Numbered from the stretch's first letter, positions 16,970-25,964 are shown. The stretch: DNA of 64,000 nucleotides from Ferrovibrio sp. (GCA_017991315.1 JAGOQS010000002.1:62001-126000), one strand, 5' to 3'. Numbers and translations are program-made. The notes: generated from the letters alone by a model not told the origin.

Positions 16970-17323
16970 CTACTTGACCGACTTGGCGTAGACCTCCGGC
17001 TTGAAACCGGCGAGCGGTGGCTTACCACCGCTTTGCTCGAGGATCGGCCGCTTGATCATGCTCGGCTGCGCCAGCATCAGCTTGATCGCCTTGGCTTCCG
17101 TCAGGTTCTCGCGGTCAGCCTCCGGCAGCTTGCGAAAAGTAGTGCCGGCGCGGTTCAGCACCGTCTCCCAGCCCAAAGCCTTGCACCAGCGTTCCAGACT
17201 CGCCTTGTCGATGCCGGCGGTCTTGTAGTCATGGAAGGCATATTTCACGCCCTGGCCATCCAGCCAGGTGAAAGCCTTCTTCATGGTGTCGCAATTCTTG
17301 ATGCCGTAGATGGTGACGGGCAT
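16970..17323 (-). CDS. ArsC/Spx family protein, YffB-like
   Basis: A 117-residue protein of the ArsC/Spx thioredoxin-fold family. It opens with VTIYGIKNCDTMKKAFTWLD, where the Cys is at the position of the arsenate-reductase nucleophile, and ends with PSMIKRPILEQSGGKPPLAGF, which carries the family's conserved Arg. The closest general group is YffB, whose function is not settled (a glutathione-linked reductase has been proposed). ATG 17323 is preferred over the longer frame to 17449 because it begins at the first beta strand. Convergent with the PadR gene. Confidence 0.9.
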   Translation of the reverse strand: MPVTIYGIKNCDTMKKAFTWLDGQGVKYAFHDYKTAGIDKASLERWCKALGWETVLNRAGTTFRKLPEADRENLTEAKAIKLMLAQPSMIKRPILEQSGGKPPLAGFKPEVYAKSVK

Positions 17324-17435
17324 GGGCTTCGCTTCTTTGATGATACCAGCGGGGATGAAAGCCGACTTCGCGTCACCACGCAATATCGCCACCTTTCTTG
17401 ATCTGCTCCGGCGCGCTGGCTTGGTCGCGAGATAG

Positions 17436-18431
17436 GTGGTAGCTTCCATATTCTCCTCCCACCAGCCGACGGTGAATGTACTGGCCTTGAGCTATCCTGA
17501 CGGCCATGCCCCAACCCGCCTGCTTACGGTCAGACACGCCACCGTATACCGCTATGCCGAGCCAGTGCAGCTTGGCGAACACCGGGTGATGTTCCGCCCG
17601 CGCGAGAGTCATGACCTGCGCCTGCTGCAAACCAGCCTGATGATCCAGCCGCAGCCGGCTGATCTCTACTGGATTCACGACATATTCGACAATTCCGTCG
17701 CCGTGGCGACCTTCAACGGAGAGACCACCGAGCTGCGTTTCGAGAGCACGGTAATGATCGAGCATATCGAAACCGCCAGCCCGGAATACCGGCTGGAGAA
17801 TGCCGCCAGCTACTATCCGTTATACTACAGCGAAACTGAACGCGCGGACCTCGCGCAATGCCTGCAGCAGCGTTATCCCAGTGCCGAATTGCGGGAATGG
17901 GCGGCAGGCTTTCTGTGCTTGCCAGTATCGGGTCACACCATGGCTCTGCTGCGCGCCATCACCGCGGCGATCAATGAAACCTTCCACTATTGCTGGCGTG
18001 CCGCGCGCGGCGTGCAGACGCCGGACGAGACGCTGGGATACAGGCAAGGCACCTGCCGCGATTTCGCGCTGCTGATGATCGAGGCGGTGCGCTCGCTGGG
18101 CTTTGCGGCCCGCTTCGTCAGCGGCTACATCTTCGTGCCTGGCGTCGGCGCCGACCTGATCGTGGGTAGCGGAGCCACCCATGCCTGGCTGCAGGTCTAT
18201 CTACCGGGCGCTGGCTGGGTCGATTTCGATCCAACCAACAAGATCGTCGGCAACCGCAACCTGATCCGCGTCGCAATGGCCTGGGATCATGCCCAGGTAC
18301 TGCCGCTCTGGGGCACCTTCGTAGGCAGGCCCTCCGCCTTCCTGAGCATGGATGTTGCCGTCAGCGTCCTTGAGCAGAGTGCGGCGCCACAGTTCAGCGG
18401 CCAGAACAACTCATTCCAGACGCAATACTGA
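17436..18431 (+). CDS. Transglutaminase-like cysteine protease family protein (complete catalytic triad)
   Basis: A protein of up to 331 residues with a bacterial transglutaminase N-terminal beta domain (about 30-115: LTVRHATVYRYAEPVQLGEHRVMF) and a transglutaminase core (about 150-275). The triad is complete: C207 in GTCRDFA, H249 in THAWLQVYLP, D265 in VDFDPTN. Members act as proteases, amidases or cross-linkers; bacterial ones often occur beside ATP-grasp and alpha-E proteins, which are absent here. The start is uncertain: GTG 17436 gives the whole frame, GTG 17472 is an alternative. A second transglutaminase-like gene begins 36 bases downstream. Confidence 0.88.
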   Translation: MVASIFSSHQPTVNVLALSYPDGHAPTRLLTVRHATVYRYAEPVQLGEHRVMFRPRESHDLRLLQTSLMIQPQPADLYWIHDIFDNSVAVATFNGETTELRFESTVMIEHIETASPEYRLENAASYYPLYYSETERADLAQCLQQRYPSAELREWAAGFLCLPVSGHTMALLRAITAAINETFHYCWRAARGVQTPDETLGYRQGTCRDFALLMIEAVRSLGFAARFVSGYIFVPGVGADLIVGSGATHAWLQVYLPGAGWVDFDPTNKIVGNRNLIRVAMAWDHAQVLPLWGTFVGRPSAFLSMDVAVSVLEQSAAPQFSGQNNSFQTQY

Positions 18432-18467
18432 AGATGCCTATTTTTCCCATTCGCAAGGATACCAGCC

Positions 18468-19283
18468 ATGCAAATTTGTCTCGGCTATGAACTGATCTAC
18501 GAATGTCCGCAGCCCACCCCGATGATCCTGGCGTTGAGCGTCCACTATTCGCGGGCCTCCGATATCGTCGTCCCCGACCTTATGACAACTAACCCGCGCG
18601 TGCCGATTTCCGCTTATCGCGACCAGTTCGGCAATTGGTGCACCCGGCTTACCGCGCCGCCCGGCCGTACCCGCATCGCCGCCACCGGCGTGGTGCGCGA
18701 TAGCGGCCTGCCCGACGAAGTTGTGACCTCGGCCCACCAGCATCTCATCGAGGAATTGCCTGAGGAGGTCCTGGTGTTCCTGCTCGGCAGCCGCTACTGC
18801 GACACCGATCACCTGACCAACGCAGCCTGGGGCTTGTTTGACCGCTTTCCACCGGGCTGGGCGCGCGTGCAGGCGATCTGCGATTTCGTCCACAAGCACA
18901 TCACCTTCGGCTACGAACATGCCTCCGCCAGCAAGACCGCTGCCCAGGTGTTCCAGGATCGCCGTGGCGTGTGCCGCGACTTCGCGCATCTTGCCGTGGC
19001 CTTCTGCCGCTGCATGAACATCCCGGCCCGCTATTGCGCTGGCTATCTCAGCGACATCGGTATTCCGCCGCCCTATGGCGTAATGGATTTCGCCGGCTGG
19101 TTCGAAGCCTATCTCGGCGGTCGCTGGTATACCTTCGATCCGCGCAACAACATCCCGCGCATCGGCCGGGTACTGATAGCACGCGGTCGCGATGCCGCCG
19201 ATGTCGCGATCAGCAGCACTTTCGGCCCCAATAAGCTGGTCAGCTTCCTGGTCGATTGCGACGAGATCAAAGAGCCTCATTGA
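18468..19283 (+). CDS. Transglutaminase-like protein lacking the usual catalytic His
   Basis: A 271-residue protein with the same two-domain plan as its upstream neighbour. The N-terminal beta domain (1-115, beginning LGYELIYECPQPTPM) precedes the core domain, with C169 in GVCRDFAH. In the segment DFAGWFEAYLGGRWYTFDP, the position of the catalytic His of the partner (HAW) is occupied by A209, while the Asp in FDPRNN is kept. So either the histidine comes from elsewhere or the protein is not a classical transglutaminase. The gene overlaps the convergent amidohydrolase gene by 17 bases and forms a pair with the 17436 gene. Confidence 0.85.
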   Translation: MQICLGYELIYECPQPTPMILALSVHYSRASDIVVPDLMTTNPRVPISAYRDQFGNWCTRLTAPPGRTRIAATGVVRDSGLPDEVVTSAHQHLIEELPEEVLVFLLGSRYCDTDHLTNAAWGLFDRFPPGWARVQAICDFVHKHITFGYEHASASKTAAQVFQDRRGVCRDFAHLAVAFCRCMNIPARYCAGYLSDIGIPPPYGVMDFAGWFEAYLGGRWYTFDPRNNIPRIGRVLIARGRDAADVAISSTFGPNKLVSFLVDCDEIKEPH

Positions 19284-20058
19284 ATAGTAACTCGGCACGC
19301 CCCAGCAGCCGCGCCAACCGTTCGGCCCAGATCACCAGACCGGTTTCATCGGCCAGCAGGTCCTGGCGTATTTCGAGTGCGACATGCGGCAATGCACGCT
19401 GCTCGCCATGAATCGGAATGGTGTAATCAGTCTCATCGTCGATGGAATAGGGCTGGTTGTCACCCACCACCAACCCGTCCTCGGCACGCAGCAGGTCGAG
19501 CAGAATATGGCCGAGCCGGGCATCGCGGTGATAAAGCACACCAGCCTGCCATGGGCGATGCTCATTGAGATAGACCGGCGTGAAACTGTGCAACGCCACC
19601 AGGATCGCTGGCCGGTGCGCGGCCGCGCGGGCATCGAGTTCAGCGGTGATGCGCTCGTGGTATGGCGCGAAGATTTCACGCCGCCGTGCCGCCGCATCCA
19701 CTGACGCGAGATCCAGGTTGCCGGGAATCACGGTCGCCTCGCTCAGCGTCGCGATGGCCGCCGCCGACAGGGGCGGCCGGTTGCAGTCGATGACGAGGCG
19801 TGAATACGGCTGCACGATCAGGCAGGCATCTAGCGCCCCGGCGATTCTGCATGCCAGCGCCGCCGCCCCGATATCCCAGGCAATGTGGCGCTCCAGTTCG
19901 GCTGGATCGAGGCCGAGGCTGCCGAGTGCGCGCGGCAGCCGGTTGCCGCCATGGTCGCAAACAAGCAGATAGGCCGAGCCACCCCGCTCGCGATGCACCT
20001 GGCAGGCCGGCGGTTCATCGGCGTGCAGCAAGGGGGCGCCGGTAGCGATGCTTTTCAT
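19267..20058 (-). CDS. N-formylglutamate amidohydrolase family protein
   Basis: A 263-residue enzyme of the FGase family, zinc hydrolases that release formate and glutamate from N-formylglutamate in histidine degradation. Seen motifs are LLVCDHGGNRLP at residues about 31-42 (metal-binding His), HIAWDIGAAAL, YSRLVIDCNRPP, and LVALHSFTPVYL. The start ATG 20058 has GGAGCGG upstream. No other hut gene is present. It is followed in the same transcription direction by nothing and preceded 175 bases upstream by purT, which consumes formate. Convergent overlap of 17 bases with a transglutaminase-like gene. Confidence 0.9.
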   Translation of the reverse strand: MKSIATGAPLLHADEPPACQVHRERGGSAYLLVCDHGGNRLPRALGSLGLDPAELERHIAWDIGAAALACRIAGALDACLIVQPYSRLVIDCNRPPLSAAAIATLSEATVIPGNLDLASVDAAARRREIFAPYHERITAELDARAAAHRPAILVALHSFTPVYLNEHRPWQAGVLYHRDARLGHILLDLLRAEDGLVVGDNQPYSIDDETDYTIPIHGEQRALPHVALEIRQDLLADETGLVIWAERLARLLGRAELLFNEAL

Positions 20059-20232
20059 GATCCGCTCCTGGCTGTTCCGGGCGGAGCAACGGGCCTCTCC
20101 GCTTCTCCACGCCCCGCAAGGCGGGAAGCAGCCCGCGATTGTGACAGGACAGCCACGAAATAGCCCGTCAATTCAGGCTGTCGCGCGACACCTTGGAAGC
20201 AACGACGCAGCCAGTCACGACCAGGGGCGTGA

Positions 20233-21414
20233 TCAGCTCTTATAGGTAATCCTTACCTTATCGGCGGCGGCCTTGGCGGCAGCACGGGCCTGATCGGTGC
20301 TGCCATCACGCAGCAAGGCCAACGCCACGCCCATGCGGCGATAGGGCCGCGTCGTCGGCTTGTTGAAAATGCGGATATCGAGATCGATGCCGGCGGAAGC
20401 CGGCTTGAGCGCCTCGGCGACGCCCTCGAAACCGAATTCGGTCGCATCGCGGTCGGCCAGGATCACGGCGGAGGCACTGGCGCCATATTGCGTGATGCTG
20501 GGGATCGGCAGGCCGAGGATGGCGCGGGCATGCAGGTCGAATTCGGTGAGGTTCTGTGAGATCAGCGTCACCATGCCGGTGTCATGCGGGCGCGGCGACA
20601 GCTCGGAGAAGATCACCGCATCGTCCTTGACGAAGAATTCAACGCCGAACAGGCCATAGCCGCCGAGATTATCCACCACTGCCTTGGCCTGGCGCTGTGC
20701 CTCGGCCACCGCCTTGGCCGACATCGGCGTCGGCTGCCAGCTTTCCTGGTAATCGCCACGTTCCTGGCGATGGCCGATCGGCGGGCAGAACACCACGCCA
20801 TCGCGGGTGCGGATGGTAAGCAGCGTGATTTCATAGTCGAAGGCGATAAAACCCTCGACGATCACGCGCTTGCGGTCGCCACGCATGCCGGCCACGGCAT
20901 AATCCCAGGCCTTGTCGACTTCCGCATCCAGCCGCACCGTGCTCTGGCCCTTGCCGGATGATGACATCACCGGCTTGACCACGCAGGGCAAGCCGATCTG
21001 GGCCACGGCCGCGCGCATCTCATCCAGGCTTTCGGCATAGGTGAATTTCGAGGTCGGCAGGCCGAGTTCGTTGGCGGCGACATCGCGGATACGGTCGCGG
21101 TTCATGGTCATCACCGTGGCGCGCGCCGAGGGGACGATCTTCTGGCCCTTCTCCTCGTAATCCTTCAGCACCTCGGTGCGGATCGCCTCGACCTCGGGCA
21201 CCACGAAATCCGGCTTGTGCTTGTCGATGGCCGCCGAAAGTGCAGCGCCATCCAGCATCGAGAAGACCTCGAACGCGTCCGCCACCTGCATCGCCGGCGC
21301 CTTCGGGTAGGAGTCGCAGGCGATGACATAGGCACCCAGCCGCTTGGCGGAAATCACGAATTCACGGCCCAGTTCACCCGAACCGAGCAGCAGGATCTTG
21401 GCAATCGGCGTCAT
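20233..21414 (-). CDS. purT: Formate-dependent phosphoribosylglycinamide formyltransferase (GAR transformylase 2)
   Basis: A 393-residue ATP-grasp enzyme that joins formate to glycinamide ribonucleotide using ATP, the folate-independent third step of purine synthesis. It begins with KILLLGSGELGREFVISAKRLG (the preATP-grasp domain), has the ATP-binding CVVKPVMSSSGKGQS, the GVEFFVKDDAVIFSELSPRPHDTGMVTL segment with metal ligands, and the C-terminal DIRIFNKPTTRPYRRMGVALA. The length matches E. coli PurT (392). It is transcribed in the same direction as the N-formylglutamate amidohydrolase gene that lies 175 bases further on. Confidence 0.96.
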   Translation of the reverse strand: MTPIAKILLLGSGELGREFVISAKRLGAYVIACDSYPKAPAMQVADAFEVFSMLDGAALSAAIDKHKPDFVVPEVEAIRTEVLKDYEEKGQKIVPSARATVMTMNRDRIRDVAANELGLPTSKFTYAESLDEMRAAVAQIGLPCVVKPVMSSSGKGQSTVRLDAEVDKAWDYAVAGMRGDRKRVIVEGFIAFDYEITLLTIRTRDGVVFCPPIGHRQERGDYQESWQPTPMSAKAVAEAQRQAKAVVDNLGGYGLFGVEFFVKDDAVIFSELSPRPHDTGMVTLISQNLTEFDLHARAILGLPIPSITQYGASASAVILADRDATEFGFEGVAEALKPASAGIDLDIRIFNKPTTRPYRRMGVALALLRDGSTDQARAAAKAAADKVRITYKS

Positions 21415-21509
21415 CGCATGGCTCCCAGCTTTTACCCTGCCAGGAATAGCCCAGGCCCCGCCCCGTCGCCAGCCATGGGGCGGTTAATCCACAGGCTTTT
21501 AGCGGCTTT

Positions 21510-22712
21510 TCAGCGTGGGAGCAGGCCGAAACGCTGCCAGGCCAGCGACAGCAGGGCGAAGCCGGCGCCAAGCAGGCTGACGGCGGTCCAACCGCCCTGC
21601 TGCCAGGCGAACATGCCGGCCATCGAACCGATGGAACCGCCAATGAACATCGTCGCCATGAACAGCGTGTTGATGCGGCCGCGCGCCTCGGGCCGCAGGG
21701 CGAAAATGATATGCTGGTTGCTGATCAGCACCGCCTGCATGGCGAAATCCAGCAGCAGCACGCCGATCACCAAGCCGGGTAAAGCCAGCCAGAGGCCGAA
21801 GAAAGCCCAGGAGAGCAGCGCGCCAAACCCGCCGACCAGGATCACCGGGCGCGGGCCATGTTTGTCGGCGATACGACCGGCAATGGGTGCCGCCGCCACG
21901 CCGATGACTCCGGCAACGCCGAACAGGCCCGCCGCTTCCGGCCCAAGGTTATAAGGCGGCTGCGCCAGATACAGCGCCAGCACGGTCCAGAAGCAGGAGA
22001 AGGCCGCGAACAGGCTGGCCTGGGTGAAGGCGGCACGGCGCAATGCCGGCAACTCGCGCCACAAGCCGATCATGGAGAGCAGCAAGCGGCCATAGCTCAG
22101 GCGGCTGTCGCCCCGGCTTTGCGGCAGCATCAGCGCCAGCCAGAGCAGCGCCAGCAGAGCCAGCGGCACGCCGAGCAGGAACATGGCACGCCAGCCAAAA
22201 TGGGTGGCGACATAGCCGGCGAGCGTGCGGCTGAGCAGGATGCCGCAAAGCAGGCCCGCCATCACATTGCCGACGATGGCTCCGCGCTTTTCCGGCGGCG
22301 CCAGATGCGCGGTGAGCGGCACGATCTGCTGCGCCACCGTGGCCATCAGGCCGATGGCGAAGGAAGCGACGATCAGCACGAAACCGGCCGGTGCCCAGGC
22401 GGCCAGCCCCAGCCCCAAGCAGAGAAAACCGAACTGCGCCAGGATCAGGCGCTTGCGTTCCACCATGTCGCCGAACGGCACCAGCAGCAGCAGGCCCATC
22501 GCATAGCCGAGCTGCGTCACCGTCGGCACCAGGCCGCCGGTGCTGACACCGAAGCTCTCCTCGATCAGGCCGAGCATCGGCTGGTTGTAGTAGATATTGG
22601 CAACGCCAAGGCCGGCGCCTGTGGCCAGCGCGAAAATCAGCAGGGGCGGCATCGCAGGTACAGGGGCGGCAGGGACAGGCGCGGCGGGCGCAGCCGATTC
22701 CGGGGTAGTCAT
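21510..22712 (-). CDS. MFS transporter
   Basis: A 400-residue carrier with about 12 membrane segments. A Pro/Ala-rich cytoplasmic tail (residues 1-22, repeats of APVPA) precedes the first helix LLIFALATGAGLGVANIYYNQPM, a start typical of the sugar-efflux/YnfM-like group of multidrug MFS proteins. The motif A region GDMVERKRLI follows helix 2. ATG 22712 follows GGAG; the frame to 22751 is less likely. Downstream of it lies purT in the same direction (95-base gap), upstream a second MFS gene. Confidence 0.86.
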   Translation of the reverse strand: MTTPESAAPAAPVPAAPVPAMPPLLIFALATGAGLGVANIYYNQPMLGLIEESFGVSTGGLVPTVTQLGYAMGLLLLVPFGDMVERKRLILAQFGFLCLGLGLAAWAPAGFVLIVASFAIGLMATVAQQIVPLTAHLAPPEKRGAIVGNVMAGLLCGILLSRTLAGYVATHFGWRAMFLLGVPLALLALLWLALMLPQSRGDSRLSYGRLLLSMIGLWRELPALRRAAFTQASLFAAFSCFWTVLALYLAQPPYNLGPEAAGLFGVAGVIGVAAAPIAGRIADKHGPRPVILVGGFGALLSWAFFGLWLALPGLVIGVLLLDFAMQAVLISNQHIIFALRPEARGRINTLFMATMFIGGSIGSMAGMFAWQQGGWTAVSLLGAGFALLSLAWQRFGLLPR

Positions 22713-22837
22713 GGCAGGTCTCCATCGCAGCAGGATGAAGCACCCCACCAACGCAGTTCAGATTGCGGTATTCCTCCCTGGATTTCCGAGTATATAGCGT
22801 GGTGTTGGCGCCAAGGCCATGGCGGCGCCGCTTTTTC

Positions 22838-24052
22838 TCAGGCTGGCATGGTGGCCGGCTGCCGCTGTACCGGCTTGAAGGTCATGGCGATGAGAAACGC
22901 ACCGATGCCAAGGGCCCAGGCGCCGGCATAGAGCCAGGTGTAGCTTTGCAGCGAGTCGAAGATCAGGCCGCCGATCAGCGGGCCGGTTGCCATGCCAAGG
23001 CTCCCGGTCATGGCGATACCACCGATCACTGTGCCCATCAGGCGCAGCGGGAAATTCTCGCGCGCGATCACCGCATAGAGCGGCATCACCCCGGCATAAA
23101 CAAAGCCGAACAGGGCCGCCACGGCATAGAAGCCGCCCAGTTCGCGGGCGAAGATGAAGGCCGCCGCTGCGAAAGCCTGCACCAGCAGGCCGGCGGCCAG
23201 CACGCGCCGCGCGCCGAAGCGGTCGCCGAGCAGGCCGAAGGCGATGCGGCCGCCAAGGCCGGCGAGGCCCTCGACGCTGTATATCGTCACCGCCGAGAGC
23301 AGCGGGATGCCGCAACTCAAAGCGTAGCTGACAGTGTGGAAGATCGGCCCGGCATGGGTGGCGCAGCAGAAGAAGTTGGTCAGCAGCAGCACGATGAAAG
23401 CCGGCGAGCGCACCACTTGTTGCAAGCTCATATCGCCACCGGCATCGGCAGCCGGCGTGTCCACTTCTGCTGCCGCCGCTTCCAAGGCCGGCGGGCGGCG
23501 CACCAGCAGGGCCGCCGGAAACATCAGCAGCGCGGCAAGCCCGGCGATCATCAGCATGGCGCTGCGCCAATCATGCACCGAGACCAGCCAGGCGGCGAGC
23601 GGCGACATGGTCATCGGCGCGATACCCATGCCGGCGGAAACCAGCGACACCGCCAGGCTGCGCTGGGTATCGAACCAGCCGGTGACACAGGCCATCATCG
23701 GCGCGAAGGTGGCTGCCGTACCCAGGCCGACCACGATGCCGAACAGAATCTGGAACAACAGCAAAGACTGCACCTGGCTCGCCAGCGCCAGGCCGAGGCT
23801 GAGCATGGCGGTACCAAGCAGCAGCACGACACGCGGACCGAAGCGGTCGGAAAGATTGCCCCAGACGATGCTGCCCACCGCCATTGCCAGGAAAGCGGCG
23901 GTCATGGCACCGGAAATACCGGCCACTGACCAGCCGGTATCCTTGGCCATGGTCTGCAGGAAAATCGGCAGCGAGAACAGCGAGCCCACCGCAACACAGC
24001 AGATCAGGCCGCCGGCGGCGACGATCACCCAACGATAACGCGATTGTTCCAC
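22838..24052 (-). CDS. MFS transporter
   Basis: A 404-residue carrier with about 12 membrane segments, starting RYRWVIVAAGGLICCVAVGSLFSLPIFL. The loop after helix 2 is GNLSDRFGPRVVLL (motif A). After helix 6 there is a cytoplasmic loop RRPPALEAAAAEVDTPAADAG. GTG 24052, with GGGAAGGGAAG upstream, begins just before the first helix; the open frame to 24250 overlaps the DUF899 gene and is rejected. Similar to the MFS group around oxalate/formate and monocarboxylate carriers. Substrate unknown. Confidence 0.83.
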   Translation of the reverse strand: MEQSRYRWVIVAAGGLICCVAVGSLFSLPIFLQTMAKDTGWSVAGISGAMTAAFLAMAVGSIVWGNLSDRFGPRVVLLLGTAMLSLGLALASQVQSLLLFQILFGIVVGLGTAATFAPMMACVTGWFDTQRSLAVSLVSAGMGIAPMTMSPLAAWLVSVHDWRSAMLMIAGLAALLMFPAALLVRRPPALEAAAAEVDTPAADAGGDMSLQQVVRSPAFIVLLLTNFFCCATHAGPIFHTVSYALSCGIPLLSAVTIYSVEGLAGLGGRIAFGLLGDRFGARRVLAAGLLVQAFAAAAFIFARELGGFYAVAALFGFVYAGVMPLYAVIARENFPLRLMGTVIGGIAMTGSLGMATGPLIGGLIFDSLQSYTWLYAGAWALGIGAFLIAMTFKPVQRQPATMPA

Positions 24053-24104
24053 GTCGCTTCCCTTCCCCACTTCTGAAGCCGTGCAGCAGCCAGCCATGCC
24101 GTGA

Positions 24105-24890
24105 TCAGCGGCAGCAGGAGGCAGCCGGGCTTTGCACCATGCTTTCATACTCGCCCCGGCGGCGCCACCAGATGCCGCTTTCATTGCGGCCCTTAGGTGC
24201 ACGATCCAGCCATTGATACGCGCCCCACAGGATATCCATGCCGCGCGCATACGCCGAGTAGGTGTGATAGATCACGCCATCCTCCAGCACGAAGGCGCTC
24301 ATGCCCGGGCGGTCCTGGATGAAGGTGGGGCCATCGGTGCCACAGCCCGCCGCGATCTGCAGCACCGGCTCGGGCAATGCATCGAGCGGAATGGCAGCGG
24401 ACTGGTAATTGTATTCACCAGCGCCGCTCTGCTGCTGCGCTTCCGGGAAATAGACATTGAAATCGGCGTTGAAATCGCTGTCGCCGGCAGAAGCCCAGGG
24501 GAAACTCCAGCCCATGCGCTGGCGGAAGCTGAGCAGCTTCTGCAGCGGCGCACGCGACACCGCCCACAGCATCACATCATGCTGTGCCAGATGTTCGGTG
24601 AAGCCATTGAAGCCATCGGCGATCATCGAGCAGGACGGGCAGCCGGCCGCGTAATTGGTGCCGAACATGAAATGATAGACCAGCAATTGCGAGCGGCCCT
24701 GGAACAGATCCTTGAGCGTAGCTGTGCCGGCCTCGGTATCAAAGCGATAGCTCTTGTCGATCCGCACCCAGGGCAGTGCCTGGCGCTGCACAGCCAGCGC
24801 ATCGCTCTGCCGCGTCAGCGCCTTCTCGGCCAGCAGCAGCTCGCGCCGCGCGGCGAGCCATTCTTCCCGTGATGCAATGCTATGTGACAT
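24105..24890 (-). CDS. DUF899 domain-containing protein (thioredoxin-like fold)
   Basis: A 261-residue protein of the DUF899 family, predicted to have a thioredoxin-like fold. It carries LVYHFMFGTNYAAGCPSCSMIADGF, where GCPSC is a CxxC redox-like motif at about residues 83-87, and ends with DILWGAYQWLDRAPKGRNE, the family's usual tail. ATG 24890 follows GAGAGAGA; a frame to 24923 is less likely. DUF899 genes often lie next to ArsR and AHSA1/SRPBCC genes, as here (the next two genes upstream), and that group is probably one functional set of unknown role. Confidence 0.9.
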   Translation of the reverse strand: MSHSIASREEWLAARRELLLAEKALTRQSDALAVQRQALPWVRIDKSYRFDTEAGTATLKDLFQGRSQLLVYHFMFGTNYAAGCPSCSMIADGFNGFTEHLAQHDVMLWAVSRAPLQKLLSFRQRMGWSFPWASAGDSDFNADFNVYFPEAQQQSGAGEYNYQSAAIPLDALPEPVLQIAAGCGTDGPTFIQDRPGMSAFVLEDGVIYHTYSAYARGMDILWGAYQWLDRAPKGRNESGIWWRRRGEYESMVQSPAASCCR

Positions 24891-24977
24891 CGTCTCTCTC
24901 CTCGCTCTGGCGCAGTTTCCCATCCGCTGCCAGCGGCATTGCCGGCAGCCCGATGGAGTACGGATGAAGGCTTGAAC

Positions 24978-25457
24978 TCAGTCTGGCTTGTCGACGACGC
25001 CGGCCAGACGTTCCACACAGGTCTTCCAGCCCTTGCCCATGCTGGTGAAGGCAGTGTCATTGCGCGGCAGCACGAAGCCGGCATGCACCAGCTTCAAGCG
25101 CGTGCCGATCTCAACCGGTGTCAGCGTGAAGGTGACGATGGTATCGAGCGGCGCGCCATAGCCGACATTTCCTTTGTCGCCGCTGCGCCAGGCATAGACC
25201 AGGCGCTGCAACGGCACGACTTCCAGCATGGTGCAGCGGATGGTGCCATCCCAGGCGCCGGCCGGCGTGGTCTGGAAGGTGAATTCCTTCCCCACCACGG
25301 CCTCAAAGCCCTGCGGCTGCATCATCCAGCGGTTTATCAGCGCACCATTGGTCAGCGCCTGCCACAGCACTTCCGGGCGGTGCGGAAACACCTCGTCGAT
25401 GATGATCGACTGGGTTTCCACCGCATCCGGGGCGGCTTCGAGCAAACTCTCGGTCAT
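24978..25457 (-). CDS. SRPBCC/AHSA1 domain protein
   Basis: A 159-residue START-like ligand-binding protein. The family pattern is visible in IIIDEVFPHRPEVLWQALTNG, then INRWMMQPQGFEAVVGKEFTFQ, then LTPVEIGTRLKLVHAGF and the C-terminal helix GKGWKTCVERLAGVV. Such proteins bind hydrophobic molecules. The start ATG 25457 overlaps the stop of the ArsR gene by 4 bases (ATGA), so the two are translationally coupled, the usual ArsR-AHSA1 arrangement. The reading frame continues far upstream in the track but that part lies under the ArsR gene and is not coding. Confidence 0.9.
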   Translation of the reverse strand: MTESLLEAAPDAVETQSIIIDEVFPHRPEVLWQALTNGALINRWMMQPQGFEAVVGKEFTFQTTPAGAWDGTIRCTMLEVVPLQRLVYAWRSGDKGNVGYGAPLDTIVTFTLTPVEIGTRLKLVHAGFVLPRNDTAFTSMGKGWKTCVERLAGVVDKPD

Positions 25458-25798
25458 GGGTCGATTTCCTTCAGCAGGTCGCGCAGGCCGTCGAGGCGGT
25501 CGCGCCAGAAGATGCGGTAATGGCTGATCCAGTCGACCAGCGGCGCCAGCCCATCGGGCTGCACGCGGTAGAACACGTTGCGCCCCTCCGGCCGTTCGGC
25601 CACCAGGCCGGCCTGCTTCAGTGTCTTGAGATGCTGCGAGATGGCGCCTTGCGTCACGCCGCTGCCGCGCGTCAGTTCCGCCACCGTGATCTCGGACGCA
25701 GCGGCCATGCGCTCGAACAGCGCCCGGCGCGTCGGGTCGGCAAGCGCCCGCATGATCAGGGTGACGGGAAGATTGGGAATGGTGGCTGGCTCGAACAT
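25454..25798 (-). CDS. ArsR family transcriptional regulator
   Basis: A 114-residue winged-helix regulator: LADPTRRALFERMAAASEITVAELTRGSGVTQGAISQHLKTLKQAGLVAERPEGRNVFYRV. It lacks the CxC metal site of ArsR/SmtB proteins, as usual for the sub-group that is paired with AHSA1 proteins. It is the first gene of the ArsR-AHSA1 (and perhaps DUF899) unit. An inverted repeat 27 bases upstream is the likely operator. Confidence 0.92.
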   Translation of the reverse strand: MFEPATIPNLPVTLIMRALADPTRRALFERMAAASEITVAELTRGSGVTQGAISQHLKTLKQAGLVAERPEGRNVFYRVQPDGLAPLVDWISHYRIFWRDRLDGLRDLLKEIDP

Positions 25799-25824
25799 GG
25801 CAACACATTAGCCACTACTTATTC

Positions 25825-25840
25825 ATTAGTCAATACTAAT
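25825..25840. promoter_or_regulatory. Candidate ArsR operator
   Basis: ATTAGT-CAAT-ACTAAT is a perfect inverted repeat, 27 bases before the ArsR start, within a locally AT-rich stretch (25805-25850) that must hold the ArsR promoter. Position and form suit an autoregulatory ArsR site. Confidence 0.55.
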
Positions 25841-25964
25841 TCAATAACCCGCCAGCCTATTCGCCGATTTTTGTCGGCTTTTTTATCCCGGCGCGGGTAT
25901 CCGGCACCGCAGCCTGCGTTATATCAGGCCAAATACCACCAGCAGCGCCGCCCAGGGGAGCCAC

